Positions 50,819 through 59,120 are shown, counted from the first letter of the stretch. The stretch is DNA of 64,000 nt from Arthrobacter sp. 35W (GCF_000482545.1 NZ_KI519454.1:496001-560000); one strand, 5' to 3'. Made by a program: numbers and translations. Notes: a model not told the origin generated them from the letters alone.

Positions 50819-52465
50819 ATGGGCGCCTACATGTCCCTGCCTGCCGCCGTCCCCGCGGCCCTGGCGACCCAGATGAAGGACACCACCTGGATCAACATTC
50901 TGATCTTCTCCGCCTTCGTGGCCATCACCCTGGTGGTGGTGTTCCGGGCCAGTCGCAACAACAAGACGGCAGCCGACTACTACGCGGCCGGCCGTTCGTT
51001 TTCCGGTGGCCAGAACGGCACCGCGATCGCCGGCGACTACCTCTCGGCGGCGTCGTTCCTGGGCATCACCGGGGCCATCGCCGTCAACGGCTATGACGGC
51101 TTCCTCTACTCGATCGGCTTCCTGGTGGCCTGGCTGGTGGCCCTGCTGCTGGTGGCCGAACTGCTGCGCAACACCGGCAAGTTCACCATGGCAGATGTGC
51201 TCTCCTTCCGGTTGAAGCAGCGCCCCGTGCGCATCGCTGCGGCCACCACCACGCTGATGGTCTGCTTCTTCTACCTGCTCGCGCAGATGGCCGGTGCCGG
51301 TGGACTGGTCTCGCTGCTGCTCGGTCTGGACAGCAAGGACACCCTGGGCCAGGCCGTGGTCATCACCGTGGTGGGCGGTCTGATGATCCTGTACGTGCTG
51401 ATCGGCGGCATGAAGGGCACCACCTGGGTGCAGATCATCAAGGCTGCGCTGCTGATTGTCGGCGCCGCGGCGATGACCATCATCGTGCTGGCCATGCACG
51501 GCTTCAACCTGTCCACGCTGCTGGACGCCGCGGTGGCCAAGGCCGGCGACGGCGGAGCCGCCCTGCTGAATCCGGGCAAGCAGTACGGTGCTACGGGCAC
51601 CTCCAAGCTCGACTTCATCTCGCTGGCGCTGGCCCTGGTGCTCGGCACGGCGGCCCTGCCGCATGTGTTGATGCGCTTCTACACGGTGCCCACGGCCAAG
51701 GAGGCCCGCAAGTCGGTGGTGTGGGCCATCTGGCTGATCGGCGTCTTCTACCTGTTCACCCTGGTGCTCGGCTACGGCGCCGGCGCCCTGATCGGTGCCA
51801 AGGAAATCCTCGCGGCCCCCGGCGGCGTCAATGCCGCGGCCCCGCTGCTGGCCTTCGTCATTGGGGGACCGGTGCTGCTGGGCTTCATCTCCGCCGTCGC
51901 CTTCGCCACGATTCTGGCGGTCGTGGCCGGACTGACCATCACAGCGGCGGCCTCTTTTGCCCATGACATCTATGCCAACGTCATCGCCAAGGACAAGTCC
52001 AACCCGCAGATGGAGGTCAAGGTGGCCCGCCGCACGGTGGTGGTCATCGGCGTCGTGGCCATCGGCGGCGGCATCCTGGCCAATGGGCAGAACGTGGCCT
52101 TCCTGGTGGCGCTGGCCTTCGCCGTCGCGGCCAGTGCCAACCTGCCGACCATCCTCTACTCGCTGTTCTGGAAGCGCTTCACCACCCAGGGTGCGCTGTG
52201 GAGCATGTACGGCGGCCTGGCCGTGGCGATCATCCTGATCGCGTTCTCTCCGGTGGTCTCCGGCAGCCCCAAGGCCATGATCCCCGGCGCCAGCTTTGCC
52301 TGGTTCCCGCTGGCCAACCCCGGTTTGGTGTCGATCCCGGTGGCCTTCTTCCTGGGCTGGCTGGGCACCATGCTGGACAAGAGCACGGAGGATCCCGCCA
52401 AGCAGGCAGAGATGGAGGTGCGCTCGCTGACCGGCGTCGGAGCCGAGAAGGCCACCAACCACTAG
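50819..52465 (+). CDS. actP: Cation acetate symporter
   Basis: A 548-residue SSS transporter with about 13 helices. Diagnostic blocks are YYAAGRSFSGGQNGTAIAGD, YLSAASFLGITGAIAVNGYD, GTAALPHVLMRFYTVP and AVAFATILAVVAGLTITAA. It imports acetate and possibly pyruvate or propionate with Na or H ions. It is paired with DUF485. The promoter region carries a CRP-type site and a LytTR-style repeat. The gene ends before the family B inverted repeat. Confidence 0.93.
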   Translation: MGAYMSLPAAVPAALATQMKDTTWINILIFSAFVAITLVVVFRASRNNKTAADYYAAGRSFSGGQNGTAIAGDYLSAASFLGITGAIAVNGYDGFLYSIGFLVAWLVALLLVAELLRNTGKFTMADVLSFRLKQRPVRIAAATTTLMVCFFYLLAQMAGAGGLVSLLLGLDSKDTLGQAVVITVVGGLMILYVLIGGMKGTTWVQIIKAALLIVGAAAMTIIVLAMHGFNLSTLLDAAVAKAGDGGAALLNPGKQYGATGTSKLDFISLALALVLGTAALPHVLMRFYTVPTAKEARKSVVWAIWLIGVFYLFTLVLGYGAGALIGAKEILAAPGGVNAAAPLLAFVIGGPVLLGFISAVAFATILAVVAGLTITAAASFAHDIYANVIAKDKSNPQMEVKVARRTVVVIGVVAIGGGILANGQNVAFLVALAFAVAASANLPTILYSLFWKRFTTQGALWSMYGGLAVAIILIAFSPVVSGSPKAMIPGASFAWFPLANPGLVSIPVAFFLGWLGTMLDKSTEDPAKQAEMEVRSLTGVGAEKATNH

Positions 52466-52484
52466 CGGCCTTCCAGCCAAACCG

Positions 52485-52549
52485 CACACGAAAACGCAGT
52501 TGGGGATGGTCCGGATCGTCCGGACCATCCCCAACTGCGTTTTCGTGTG
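52485..52549. terminator. Inverted repeat, family B copy 2
   Basis: A perfect 31-bp stem (52485-52515 with 52519-52549) closed by a 3-base loop TCG. The left arm core is GCAGTTGGGGATGGTCCGGA. No T-tract beyond GTTTTCG. It lies between convergent actP and the next gene. Together with 46319 it defines family B. Confidence 0.85.
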
Positions 52550-52598
52550 TGTGGTTGAGGGGCGGTGCGTGGAGAGGGGCCGGTTGTTGCTGCCCGTC

Positions 52599-53282
52599 CT
52601 AATGCTGGTGGCCCTGGGGGATGTGCAGGGCCGGGTTGGTGCCCTCCGGCGATCCGCCGTGGCCACCGGATCCGCCGTGGCCGCCGTGCGGCACAGCAAC
52701 CTGGCCGGCCGACGACGCCGCCAGACCGGGTGTGGTGACTCCGGCAACCAGCAGCGAGGCGGCAAACATGGCCGCCAGCAGCCGGCCGGCCGGGGGAGCG
52801 GCCGCGGGCGCACCCGCCGTCGTCCTGTCCGTGCCGCCCCTTGCGGCCAGCCGGCGCGAGTCCCGTGCGTCCCGCCGGCCAAGCCAGCCCAGGGAGCCGA
52901 CGATCGAGAGTTCCAGCACGACGGCGCAGACCGCCGCCAGATCAAAGTGCCGCTCCGCAGGACTGCGGAACACCAGCTGGCCCAGGACCGTGGCCAGATG
53001 GACCGCTGCAGCCACGGACAAGACGCGCGCGGTCTTCGGTGCCAAAAGCGGGCGACCCCGCCGCAGCGAGAGAAGAGACCACAGCAGCAATGCTGCTGCC
53101 CATGCTGCGGCGGTGCCGCCCGCCGTCCAAAGCAGCGGCTGCCAGGTCCCGCCGCGCCCGGCCTCCACCAATAGGTTGGAGGCCAGTGCCGAGCCCAGGG
53201 CTGCGGCGCCGAGCCCGGCCAATCCGGTGTACAGCGCCACCGCCTCGGGGGCAACGGGGGTGGACCGGGTGCCGCCGGCCAT
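52599..53282 (-). CDS. Hypothetical membrane protein with His/Gly-rich C-terminus
   Basis: A 227-residue protein with five or six membrane helices (for example AVALYTGLAGLGAAALGSAL and SIVGSLGWLG) and a C-terminal tail HGGHGGSGGHGG ending PQGHQH. The tail could bind metal ions. No domain is recognised. ATG 53282 is used; a longer frame upstream would overlap the DUF4383 gene. It follows that gene after 2 bp, so the two are an operon. Confidence 0.7.
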   Translation of the reverse strand: MAGGTRSTPVAPEAVALYTGLAGLGAAALGSALASNLLVEAGRGGTWQPLLWTAGGTAAAWAAALLLWSLLSLRRGRPLLAPKTARVLSVAAAVHLATVLGQLVFRSPAERHFDLAAVCAVVLELSIVGSLGWLGRRDARDSRRLAARGGTDRTTAGAPAAAPPAGRLLAAMFAASLLVAGVTTPGLAASSAGQVAVPHGGHGGSGGHGGSPEGTNPALHIPQGHQH

Positions 53283-53284
53283 GG

Positions 53285-53701
53285 CTAGGCCGTCCGGTGG
53301 GACATGGACGCGGAGACCGTCTTGTCCTGCGAGAGCCCCACTCCCAGCAGTACGACGGCGCTGGCGAGGTGCAGCACATTGTCGGCGCCGTTGAGGGCGA
53401 TGATGTTCAGGCTGCTGCCCAGCAGGAACAGGCCCACGATGCCCACCAGCAGGTAGACGCCGCCCACGGTGGTGTTCACGGCCTTGGCCGCCGCCGTCGA
53501 CTTCAGCCCTGCGGACAGCAAGGCAGCACCGATCAGCAGGTGGATGATGTTGTGGAGCGGGTTGACGGCGAAAATGATCAGATTGGCTCCCTCGGTGGCG
53601 AAAAAGCCGATGCCGCTGGTGACGACGAAGCCCAGCACGCCGACCAGCAGGTAGACGGCTCCAAAGATGGTGGCAAGCAGTTTGTTGGGTGAAGTACGCA
53701 T
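53285..53701 (-). CDS. DUF4383 family membrane protein
   Basis: A 138-residue protein with four membrane helices: KLLATIFGAVYLLVGVLGFV, then a conserved loop NPLHNIIHLLIGAALL, a helix VGGVYLLVGIVGLFLLGSSL and NGADNVLHLASAVVLLGVGL. The repeated N-x2-D/H-N-x2-H-L pattern is the DUF4383 signature. Function unknown; such genes are common in actinobacteria and often stress-induced. AAGGAAGG lies 11 bases before ATG 53701. Confidence 0.87.
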   Translation of the reverse strand: MRTSPNKLLATIFGAVYLLVGVLGFVVTSGIGFFATEGANLIIFAVNPLHNIIHLLIGAALLSAGLKSTAAAKAVNTTVGGVYLLVGIVGLFLLGSSLNIIALNGADNVLHLASAVVLLGVGLSQDKTVSASMSHRTA

Positions 53702-53909
53702 CGAAACCAAGCCTTCCTTTTCCAATGGACAGGGGCCTGTGGCCCGTCCGGAATGTTGGGAGCTCCGACAGGAACCCCTCACGCATTATTCGGAGCCGCG
53801 GCGGGTGTGGATTGGATGGATGGGGGAAATCTTTCAGGTGCCATGGCCAAGCCCCCACGGCAGCCGCACACTTGAATCAACAGCCCTCCGAGCTGGGAAG
53901 GAAGACACC

Positions 53910-54725
53910 ATGAACGAGAATGATCTGCCGGTCCACCCACCCATCGTGTTCATCCATGGCCTCTGGCTGCACGCCAGCTCCTGGGAGCCGTGGGTGGAGC
54001 TGTTCGCCAGCCGCGGCTACACCGCCAGCGCGCCGGGCTGGCCCGGCGACGGAGCAACCGTGGAGGCCACGCGGAATGCGCCCGAGGCGCTCAACGACGT
54101 CGGGATCGAAGCCATCTACAACCACTACGCAGGCATCATCGGGCAGTCGGAGACCAAGCCTGTGGTCATTGGGCATTCCTTTGGTGGACTGATTGCCCAG
54201 GAACTGCTGGCCAACGGCCTTGCGGCGGCAGCCATCGCCATCGATGCGGCGCCCATCAAGGGGGTCACGGCCCTGCCGTTTGCGGAGCTGCGGACGGCGC
54301 TGCCGGTGCTCGTCAATCCGGCCAACCGCCACAAGACGGTGTCCCTGACCGCCAAGCATTTCCACTACAGCTTTGGCAACACGCTCACCGAGGCGGAATC
54401 CAACGCGCTTCATGAGCGCTGGACCATCCCCGGCCCCGGCCGGCCGCTCTTCGAGGATGCCACGGCCAACTTCACCAAGGATTCGCCGGCGGCGGTGGAC
54501 ACCCACAAGGCCGTGCGCGGGCCGCTGCTGCTGACCGCCGGCACCAAGGACCACACGGTGCCCGAGCTGGCCACCTGGCAGGCCTACATGCTCTACGCCG
54601 ACAACCAGGACTCCGTCACCGAACACCACCTCTTCGATGGGAAGGGCCACTCGCTGACCATCGACAGTGGATGGCAGGATGTGGCCACGGTGGCACTGGA
54701 CTGGCTGGAGTCAAAGGGGTTCTAG
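53910..54725 (+). CDS. Alpha/beta hydrolase
   Basis: A 271-residue soluble hydrolase. It has PIVFIHGLWLHASSW at the oxyanion loop, the nucleophile motif VIGHSFGGLIA (Ser about residue 89), the acid in AGTKDHTVP and the His in GKGHSLTI. The chain is closest to small esterases/haloperoxidase-like hydrolases; the substrate is unknown. AAGGAAG lies 5 bases before ATG 53910. It converges on the Lrp gene with a 6-bp gap. Confidence 0.87.
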   Translation: MNENDLPVHPPIVFIHGLWLHASSWEPWVELFASRGYTASAPGWPGDGATVEATRNAPEALNDVGIEAIYNHYAGIIGQSETKPVVIGHSFGGLIAQELLANGLAAAAIAIDAAPIKGVTALPFAELRTALPVLVNPANRHKTVSLTAKHFHYSFGNTLTEAESNALHERWTIPGPGRPLFEDATANFTKDSPAAVDTHKAVRGPLLLTAGTKDHTVPELATWQAYMLYADNQDSVTEHHLFDGKGHSLTIDSGWQDVATVALDWLESKGF

Positions 54726-54731
54726 CAAGGG

Positions 54732-55208
54732 TCAGCCGCGGGCCTGCGGGCCCTGCTCCAGCAGCGGGCCCATCCGGAACGGCACCAGTTCGTTCATGGC
54801 CAGCGACGTTTCGGTGCGCTCCACGCCGTCGCAGGCGAGGATCTTCCCGTTGATCCGAAAGAGGTCCTCGGCCCCGGTGGACACCACCCGGACCAGCAGG
54901 TCCGCCCGTCCGCTGAGGCCGTGGGCCTCCACCACCTCGGGAATGGCGGCCAATGAGGTGGCCAGCTGTGCCAGCTTCTGCTGTTGGACGTGCACGGAGA
55001 TGAACGCCGTCAACGGGTAGCCCAGGGCCACCGGATTGACCCGGTGGTCGAAAGAGAGGAAGGCATGCTTCTTTTCCAGGACGGCCATTCTGGCCTGGAC
55101 AGTGTTGCGGGAGAGCCCCAGCGATTGGGCCAGGGCCACCACCGTCTGGCGGGGATCGTCGATCATGGCCAAAAGGATCCGGGCATCGGTGCCATCCAGA
55201 GCTTGCAT
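54732..55208 (-). CDS. Lrp/AsnC-family transcriptional regulator
   Basis: A 158-residue regulator: N-terminal helix-turn-helix (DARILLAMIDDPRQTVVALA, then LGLSRNTVQARMAVLEKK) and a C-terminal RAM ligand domain (about 65-145, TAFISVHVQQQKL and GRADLLVRVVS). It is divergent from the E1alpha gene. Lrp-type BkdR proteins regulate branched-chain 2-oxoacid dehydrogenase genes in other bacteria, which fits this position. ATG 55208 is preferred over ATG 55226, because the -10-like TAGCGT (55222-55217) lies between them and would place the transcript start almost at 55208. Confidence 0.9.
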   Translation of the reverse strand: MQALDGTDARILLAMIDDPRQTVVALAQSLGLSRNTVQARMAVLEKKHAFLSFDHRVNPVALGYPLTAFISVHVQQQKLAQLATSLAAIPEVVEAHGLSGRADLLVRVVSTGAEDLFRINGKILACDGVERTETSLAMNELVPFRMGPLLEQGPQARG

Positions 55209-55292
55209 AATGCGCAACGCTAGCACGGTCCCGGGGAGGCAAACGGGGCATGATGCTCAGTCATTTCCGGATCGGTTGTGCCATCCACCGCC

Positions 55293-55308
55293 TGTGAGTA
55301 GTGTCACA
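55293..55308. promoter_or_regulatory. Perfect CRP/GlxR-type site upstream of the 2-oxoacid dehydrogenase operon
   Basis: TGTGA-GTAGTG-TCACA is an exact match to the CRP-family consensus. It directly adjoins a possible -10, TTAGAT (55309-55314), so binding would interfere with polymerase. It lies between the Lrp gene and the E1alpha gene. Confidence 0.58.
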
Positions 55309-55428
55309 TTAGATGCGGACGAGGGTGTCCGATGACGGACAGCGGGCCAGAAACCCAGCACCGAGCCGGGTGGAGCATCCACAAGATGCGCCTTTCGGCA
55401 ACAACTACATGCAAAGGGGCGTGGAACC

Positions 55429-56550
55429 ATGGGCCATGGCGAAGCCGGCACAGCGGGGCAGGGGCAGGACATGCTCCAACTCATCACGGACAAGGGGGTC
55501 CGGGTGTCGCATCCGGAGCTTGACCCCTACATTGCCGACGTCACCGACGAGGAGTTGGTGAAGCTGTATGAGGACATGGTGGTGGTCCGGCGGATCGACA
55601 CCGAGGCCACGGCGCTGCAGCGCCAGGGCGAGCTGGCCCTCTGGCCGCCGCTGCTGGGCCAGGAGGCCTCCCAGATCGGCTCCGCCCGTGCCCTGCGCCC
55701 GGATGACTTCGTCTTCTCCAGCTACCGAGAGAACGGCGTCGCCTACTGCCGCGGTGTGGATCTGACGGACCTGATCCGCGTATGGCGCGGCAACGCCTCC
55801 TCCGGCTGGGATCCGTACGAGATCAACATGGCCACCCCGCAGATCATCATCGGCGCCCAGACCCTGCACGCCACCGGCTATGCGCTGGGCATCCAGCAGG
55901 ACGGCGCGGACTCGGCGGCTGTGGCCTACTTTGGCGACGGCGCCACGAGCGAGGGCGATGTCAACGAAGCCATGGTGTTTGCCGCCAGCTTCCAGGTGCC
56001 CGTCATCTTCTTCTGCCAGAACAACCACTGGGCCATCTCGGAACCGGTGGGCCTGCAGTCCCACATCCCCCTGGCCGGTCGCGCCGCAGGGTTCGGCATT
56101 CCGAGCATGCGCGTGGACGGCAATGACGTCCTGGCCGTGCTCGCTGCCACCCGCTGGGCGCTGGAGCGCGCCCGCAGCGGTGGCGGCCCGAGCTTCATCG
56201 AGGCCGTCACCTACCGGATGGGCCCGCACACGACGGCGGACGACCCCACCCGCTACCGCGATGCCAACGAGCTGGAGGACTGGCGCGCCAAGGACCCGAT
56301 TGCCCGGGTGGCCGCACTGCTGGAGGCCAGCGGCGCCCTGACCCCCGCGATGGAGGAGCAGATCGCCGCCGCGGCCGACGGCGTTGCCAAGGACCTGCGT
56401 GCCGGCTGCCTGGGGCTGGTGGATCCGGAGCCGGAGGCGGTCTTCGCCCACGTCTACGCCACCCCCAACTCCTGGCTGGAGCGCCAGCAGGAGCACTACA
56501 GCCGGTATCTGGCCGGCTTTTCCGCCGACACCACCGAGGGGAGCAACTGA
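55429..56550 (+). CDS. 2-oxoacid dehydrogenase E1 component, alpha subunit (branched-chain type)
   Basis: A 373-residue thiamine-diphosphate enzyme subunit. The ThDP motif is GDGATSEGDVNEA to CQNN (about residues 168-197), with SYRENGVAYCRG and GPHTTADDPTRYR typical of E1alpha. With the beta and E2 genes it forms a complex that decarboxylates a 2-oxoacid to an acyl-CoA. The E1alpha/E1beta layout, the divergent Lrp gene and the nearby methylcrotonyl-type carboxylase favour branched-chain 2-oxoacids over pyruvate, since actinobacteria usually use AceE for pyruvate. AAAGGGG lies 11 bases before ATG 55429; ATG 55471 is an alternative. No E3 gene is adjacent. Confidence 0.88.
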   Translation: MGHGEAGTAGQGQDMLQLITDKGVRVSHPELDPYIADVTDEELVKLYEDMVVVRRIDTEATALQRQGELALWPPLLGQEASQIGSARALRPDDFVFSSYRENGVAYCRGVDLTDLIRVWRGNASSGWDPYEINMATPQIIIGAQTLHATGYALGIQQDGADSAAVAYFGDGATSEGDVNEAMVFAASFQVPVIFFCQNNHWAISEPVGLQSHIPLAGRAAGFGIPSMRVDGNDVLAVLAATRWALERARSGGGPSFIEAVTYRMGPHTTADDPTRYRDANELEDWRAKDPIARVAALLEASGALTPAMEEQIAAAADGVAKDLRAGCLGLVDPEPEAVFAHVYATPNSWLERQQEHYSRYLAGFSADTTEGSN

Positions 56551-57560
56551 TGTCCACGATGACATTCGGCCGGGCCATCAATGCCGGACTGCGCAAGGCC
56601 ATGGAAGATGATCCCAAGGTGCTGCTGATGGGGGAGGACATCGGCAAGCTGGGCGGCGTCTTCCGCATCACCGATGGTCTGCAAAAGGACTTCGGCGCCC
56701 ACCGGGTGATCGACACTCCGCTGGCCGAGGCCGCGATCATGGGCACCGCCGTCGGGCTGGCCTACCGCGGCTTCCGGCCGGTGTGCGAGATCCAGTTTGA
56801 CGGCTTCATCTACCCCGGCTTCGACCAGATCGTCTGCCAGGTGGCCAAACTGCACTACCGCACGCAGGGCCGGGTCAAGATGCCCATCACCATCCGCGTG
56901 CCCTTCGGTGGCGGCATCGGCTCCCCGGAGCACCACTCGGAGTCGCCGGAGGCCTATTTCACCCACACCTCGGGGCTGCGCGTGGTGGCCGTCTCCAACC
57001 CGCAGGACGCCTACACGATGATCCGCCAGGCCATCGCCTGCGACGATCCGGTGCTCTATTTCGAGCCCAAGCGCCGCTACCACACCAAGGGCGAGGTCGA
57101 GGAGGGCGGGGCGCTGTCGCTGGCGCCGTCCATGGAGAGTGCCCGGACCGTCGCCGCCGGCACCGACGTCACCCTTGTGACCTACGGCCCGCTGGTGTCC
57201 ACGGCCCTCGACGCCGCCACGGCGGCCGCGGACGACGGCGTATCCATCGAGGTGATCGACCTGCGCTCGCTGGCCCCGGTGGACTACGCCGTGGTGGAGG
57301 CCTCGGTGCGCCGCACCGGCCGGCTGGTCATCACGCACGAGGCCGCCCAATCCGGCGGGCTGGGCGCGGAGATCGCCGCCAGCATCACCGAGCGCTGCTT
57401 CAACTTCCTGGAGGCCGCCCCGGTGCGGGTGACGGGCTTCGACATTCCCTACCCGGCCTCGAAGCTGGAAAAGCACCATCTGCCGGATCTGGACAGGATT
57501 CTGGACGGCGTCGACAGGGCCCTGGGCCGCCCCAACTCGCAGAGCGGACTGGAAGGATGA
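56550..57560 (+). CDS. 2-oxoacid dehydrogenase E1 component, beta subunit
   Basis: A 336-residue transketolase-like subunit completing the E1 alpha2beta2 tetramer. Conserved stretches are MGEDIGKLGGVFRITDGL, DTPLAEAAIMGTAVGLAYRG, QFDGFIYPGFDQIV and HEAAQSGGLGAEIAA. Its ATG shares one base with the E1alpha stop (TGATG) and its stop overlaps the E2 start, so the three genes are translationally coupled. Confidence 0.93.
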   Translation: MSTMTFGRAINAGLRKAMEDDPKVLLMGEDIGKLGGVFRITDGLQKDFGAHRVIDTPLAEAAIMGTAVGLAYRGFRPVCEIQFDGFIYPGFDQIVCQVAKLHYRTQGRVKMPITIRVPFGGGIGSPEHHSESPEAYFTHTSGLRVVAVSNPQDAYTMIRQAIACDDPVLYFEPKRRYHTKGEVEEGGALSLAPSMESARTVAAGTDVTLVTYGPLVSTALDAATAAADDGVSIEVIDLRSLAPVDYAVVEASVRRTGRLVITHEAAQSGGLGAEIAASITERCFNFLEAAPVRVTGFDIPYPASKLEKHHLPDLDRILDGVDRALGRPNSQSGLEG

Positions 57561-59005
57561 TGATGATCAAGGAATTCAAGCTGCCGGATCTGGGCGAGGG
57601 CCTGACGGAATCGGAGATCGTCTCCTGGCATGTGGCCGTGGGGGACACCGTGGTGCTCAACCAGGTGATCGCCGAGGTGGAGACCGCCAAGGCCGTGGTG
57701 GAGCTGCCCAGCCCGTACGACGGCGTGATCGCCCGACTGCACGAGGAGCCCGGCACCGTGGTCCAGGTGGGCGAAACGATCGTCTCCTTCGACGTCGTCG
57801 ACGACTCTGCGGTGGTTGAGCGGAGCCGAAACCCCGAGCCTGGCCCAAACCCCGAGGTCAAACGCGTCCCCACCCTTGTGGGCTACGGGGCGGACCCGGA
57901 AAAGACCGGCCGCCCGGTCCGCCGCCGCCGCATCGGCGCGCCCGCCCCCGCGGTGGTTGAGCGGAGCGCAGCGGAGCCGAAACCTGGTTCCGCCGCCACG
58001 GGCCCGGCCGCCCCGTCCCCGCAGGTCGAGACCACTGTCGCCGCCCCCGGCGCCGCCGTCGAGCGCCCGCGGTCCACCCCGCCCGTGCGCAAACTGGCCC
58101 GGGATCTGGGCATCGACCTCACCACCGTCGCCGGATCGGGTGCCGGCGGGCTGATCGTCCGCGAGGATGTGCTGGCCGCCAAGGCCGGCGCCGCCCCGGT
58201 GTCCGCAGCCGTGCCAGCCGCGGCGGAAGCCGCCACAGCGGCGCCCGGGCCGGCAGCCGCCGCCCAGGTGCCCGCGCCGCCGTCGTCGTCCTTCGCCGGG
58301 CGGCCCCGGGAGGAGCGGGCGGACATCAAGGGCGTGCGCAAGCACACCGCCGCCGCCATGGTGGCCAGCGCCTTCACCGCCCCGCATGTCACGGAGTTCC
58401 TGACAGTTGACGTCACGGCCAGCATGGAACTGCTGGAACGGTTGAGGGCGCGGCGCGATTTCGCCGGGCTGAAGCTGACCCCGCTGACGCTTGTGGCGAA
58501 GGCGCTTTGCCTGGCCGCCGCGCGGCAGCCGAGCGTGAACTCGCGCTGGGACGAGGCCAATGGCCAGATCATCACCATGAACTATGTGAACCTGGGCATC
58601 GCCGCCGCCACGCCGCGCGGACTTCTGGTGCCCAACATCAAGGACGCCCATGCGCTGGACCTGCGCCAGCTGGCCGCCGCGCTGGGCGAGCTGGCCGAGA
58701 CGGCTCGGGCGGGCAAGACCACCCCTGCCGCATTGGGCGGCGGAACCATCTCCATCACCAACATCGGCGTCTTCGGCATCGACGCAGGTACACCCATCCT
58801 GAACCCCGGTGAGGCGGCCATCGTGGCCATGGGGGCGGTGCGGCGGCAGCCGTGGGAGCACAACGGCGAGGTGGCGCTGCGCCAGGTCATGACCCTGAGC
58901 CTGTCCTTCGACCACAGGCTGGTGGACGGTGAGCAGGGCTCCAGGTTCCTGGCGGACATCGGCGCCGTGCTGGCCGATCCGGCCCTGGTGCTGGCCATGG
59001 TGTAG
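57557..59005 (+). CDS. Dihydrolipoamide acyltransferase E2
   Basis: A 482-residue E2 with one lipoyl domain (1-80, lipoyl-Lys K45 in VETAKAVVEL), a peripheral-subunit-binding domain (about 174-210, RKLARDLGIDLTTVAGSGAG) and a catalytic core (about 255-482) with H453 and D457 in DHRLVDG. The core moves the acyl group to CoA. The linker after the lipoyl domain contains two in-frame copies of an interspersed DNA repeat, read as VVERSRNPEPG (about residues 85-95) and VVERSAAEPKPG (about 133-144). Three ATG codons in a row (57557, 57560, 57563) are possible starts. Confidence 0.92.
   Translation: MMMIKEFKLPDLGEGLTESEIVSWHVAVGDTVVLNQVIAEVETAKAVVELPSPYDGVIARLHEEPGTVVQVGETIVSFDVVDDSAVVERSRNPEPGPNPEVKRVPTLVGYGADPEKTGRPVRRRRIGAPAPAVVERSAAEPKPGSAATGPAAPSPQVETTVAAPGAAVERPRSTPPVRKLARDLGIDLTTVAGSGAGGLIVREDVLAAKAGAAPVSAAVPAAAEAATAAPGPAAAAQVPAPPSSSFAGRPREERADIKGVRKHTAAAMVASAFTAPHVTEFLTVDVTASMELLERLRARRDFAGLKLTPLTLVAKALCLAAARQPSVNSRWDEANGQIITMNYVNLGIAAATPRGLLVPNIKDAHALDLRQLAAALGELAETARAGKTTPAALGGGTISITNIGVFGIDAGTPILNPGEAAIVAMGAVRRQPWEHNGEVALRQVMTLSLSFDHRLVDGEQGSRFLADIGAVLADPALVLAMV
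57811..57833. repeat. Interspersed repeat inside the E2 linker, copy A
   Basis: GGTGGTTGAGCGGAGCCGAA then ACC. The reverse complement, with two changes, occurs between genes at 9496, and a diverged form at 21796. Here it is in frame and adds residues to the flexible linker. Confidence 0.7.
57951..57984. repeat. Interspersed repeat inside the E2 linker, copy B
   Basis: A longer version of the same element: CGGTGGTTGAGCGGAGCGCA, then GCGGAGCCGAAACC. An extra internal GCGCAGCGGA is present relative to copy A. It is also in frame. Confidence 0.7.
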
Positions 59006-59015
59006 CGGACCCTGG

Positions 59016-59047
59016 CCTGCGGGGCGCCTAAAAGGCATTTCCGCAGG
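59016..59047 (+). terminator. Hairpin after the E2 gene
   Basis: CCTGCGG (59016-59022) pairs with CCGCAGG (59041-59047), and inside GCCT/AGGC (59026-59029/59033-59036) pair again. No T-tract follows. Likely the end of the 2-oxoacid dehydrogenase operon. Confidence 0.5.
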
Positions 59048-59091
59048 TCAGGACCGTTATTGTGCTGTTATTCAGTCGATTTGCAGGACCA

Positions 59092-59120
59092 TTGACCGCC
59101 CTCTTGCGGGTGCCTATAGT
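59092..59120 (+). promoter_or_regulatory. Promoter of the SPW-repeat gene
   Basis: TTGACC (59092-59097) and TATAGT (59115-59120) with a 17-bp spacer form the best vegetative promoter in the window. The predicted leader is about 52 bases. Confidence 0.75.
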
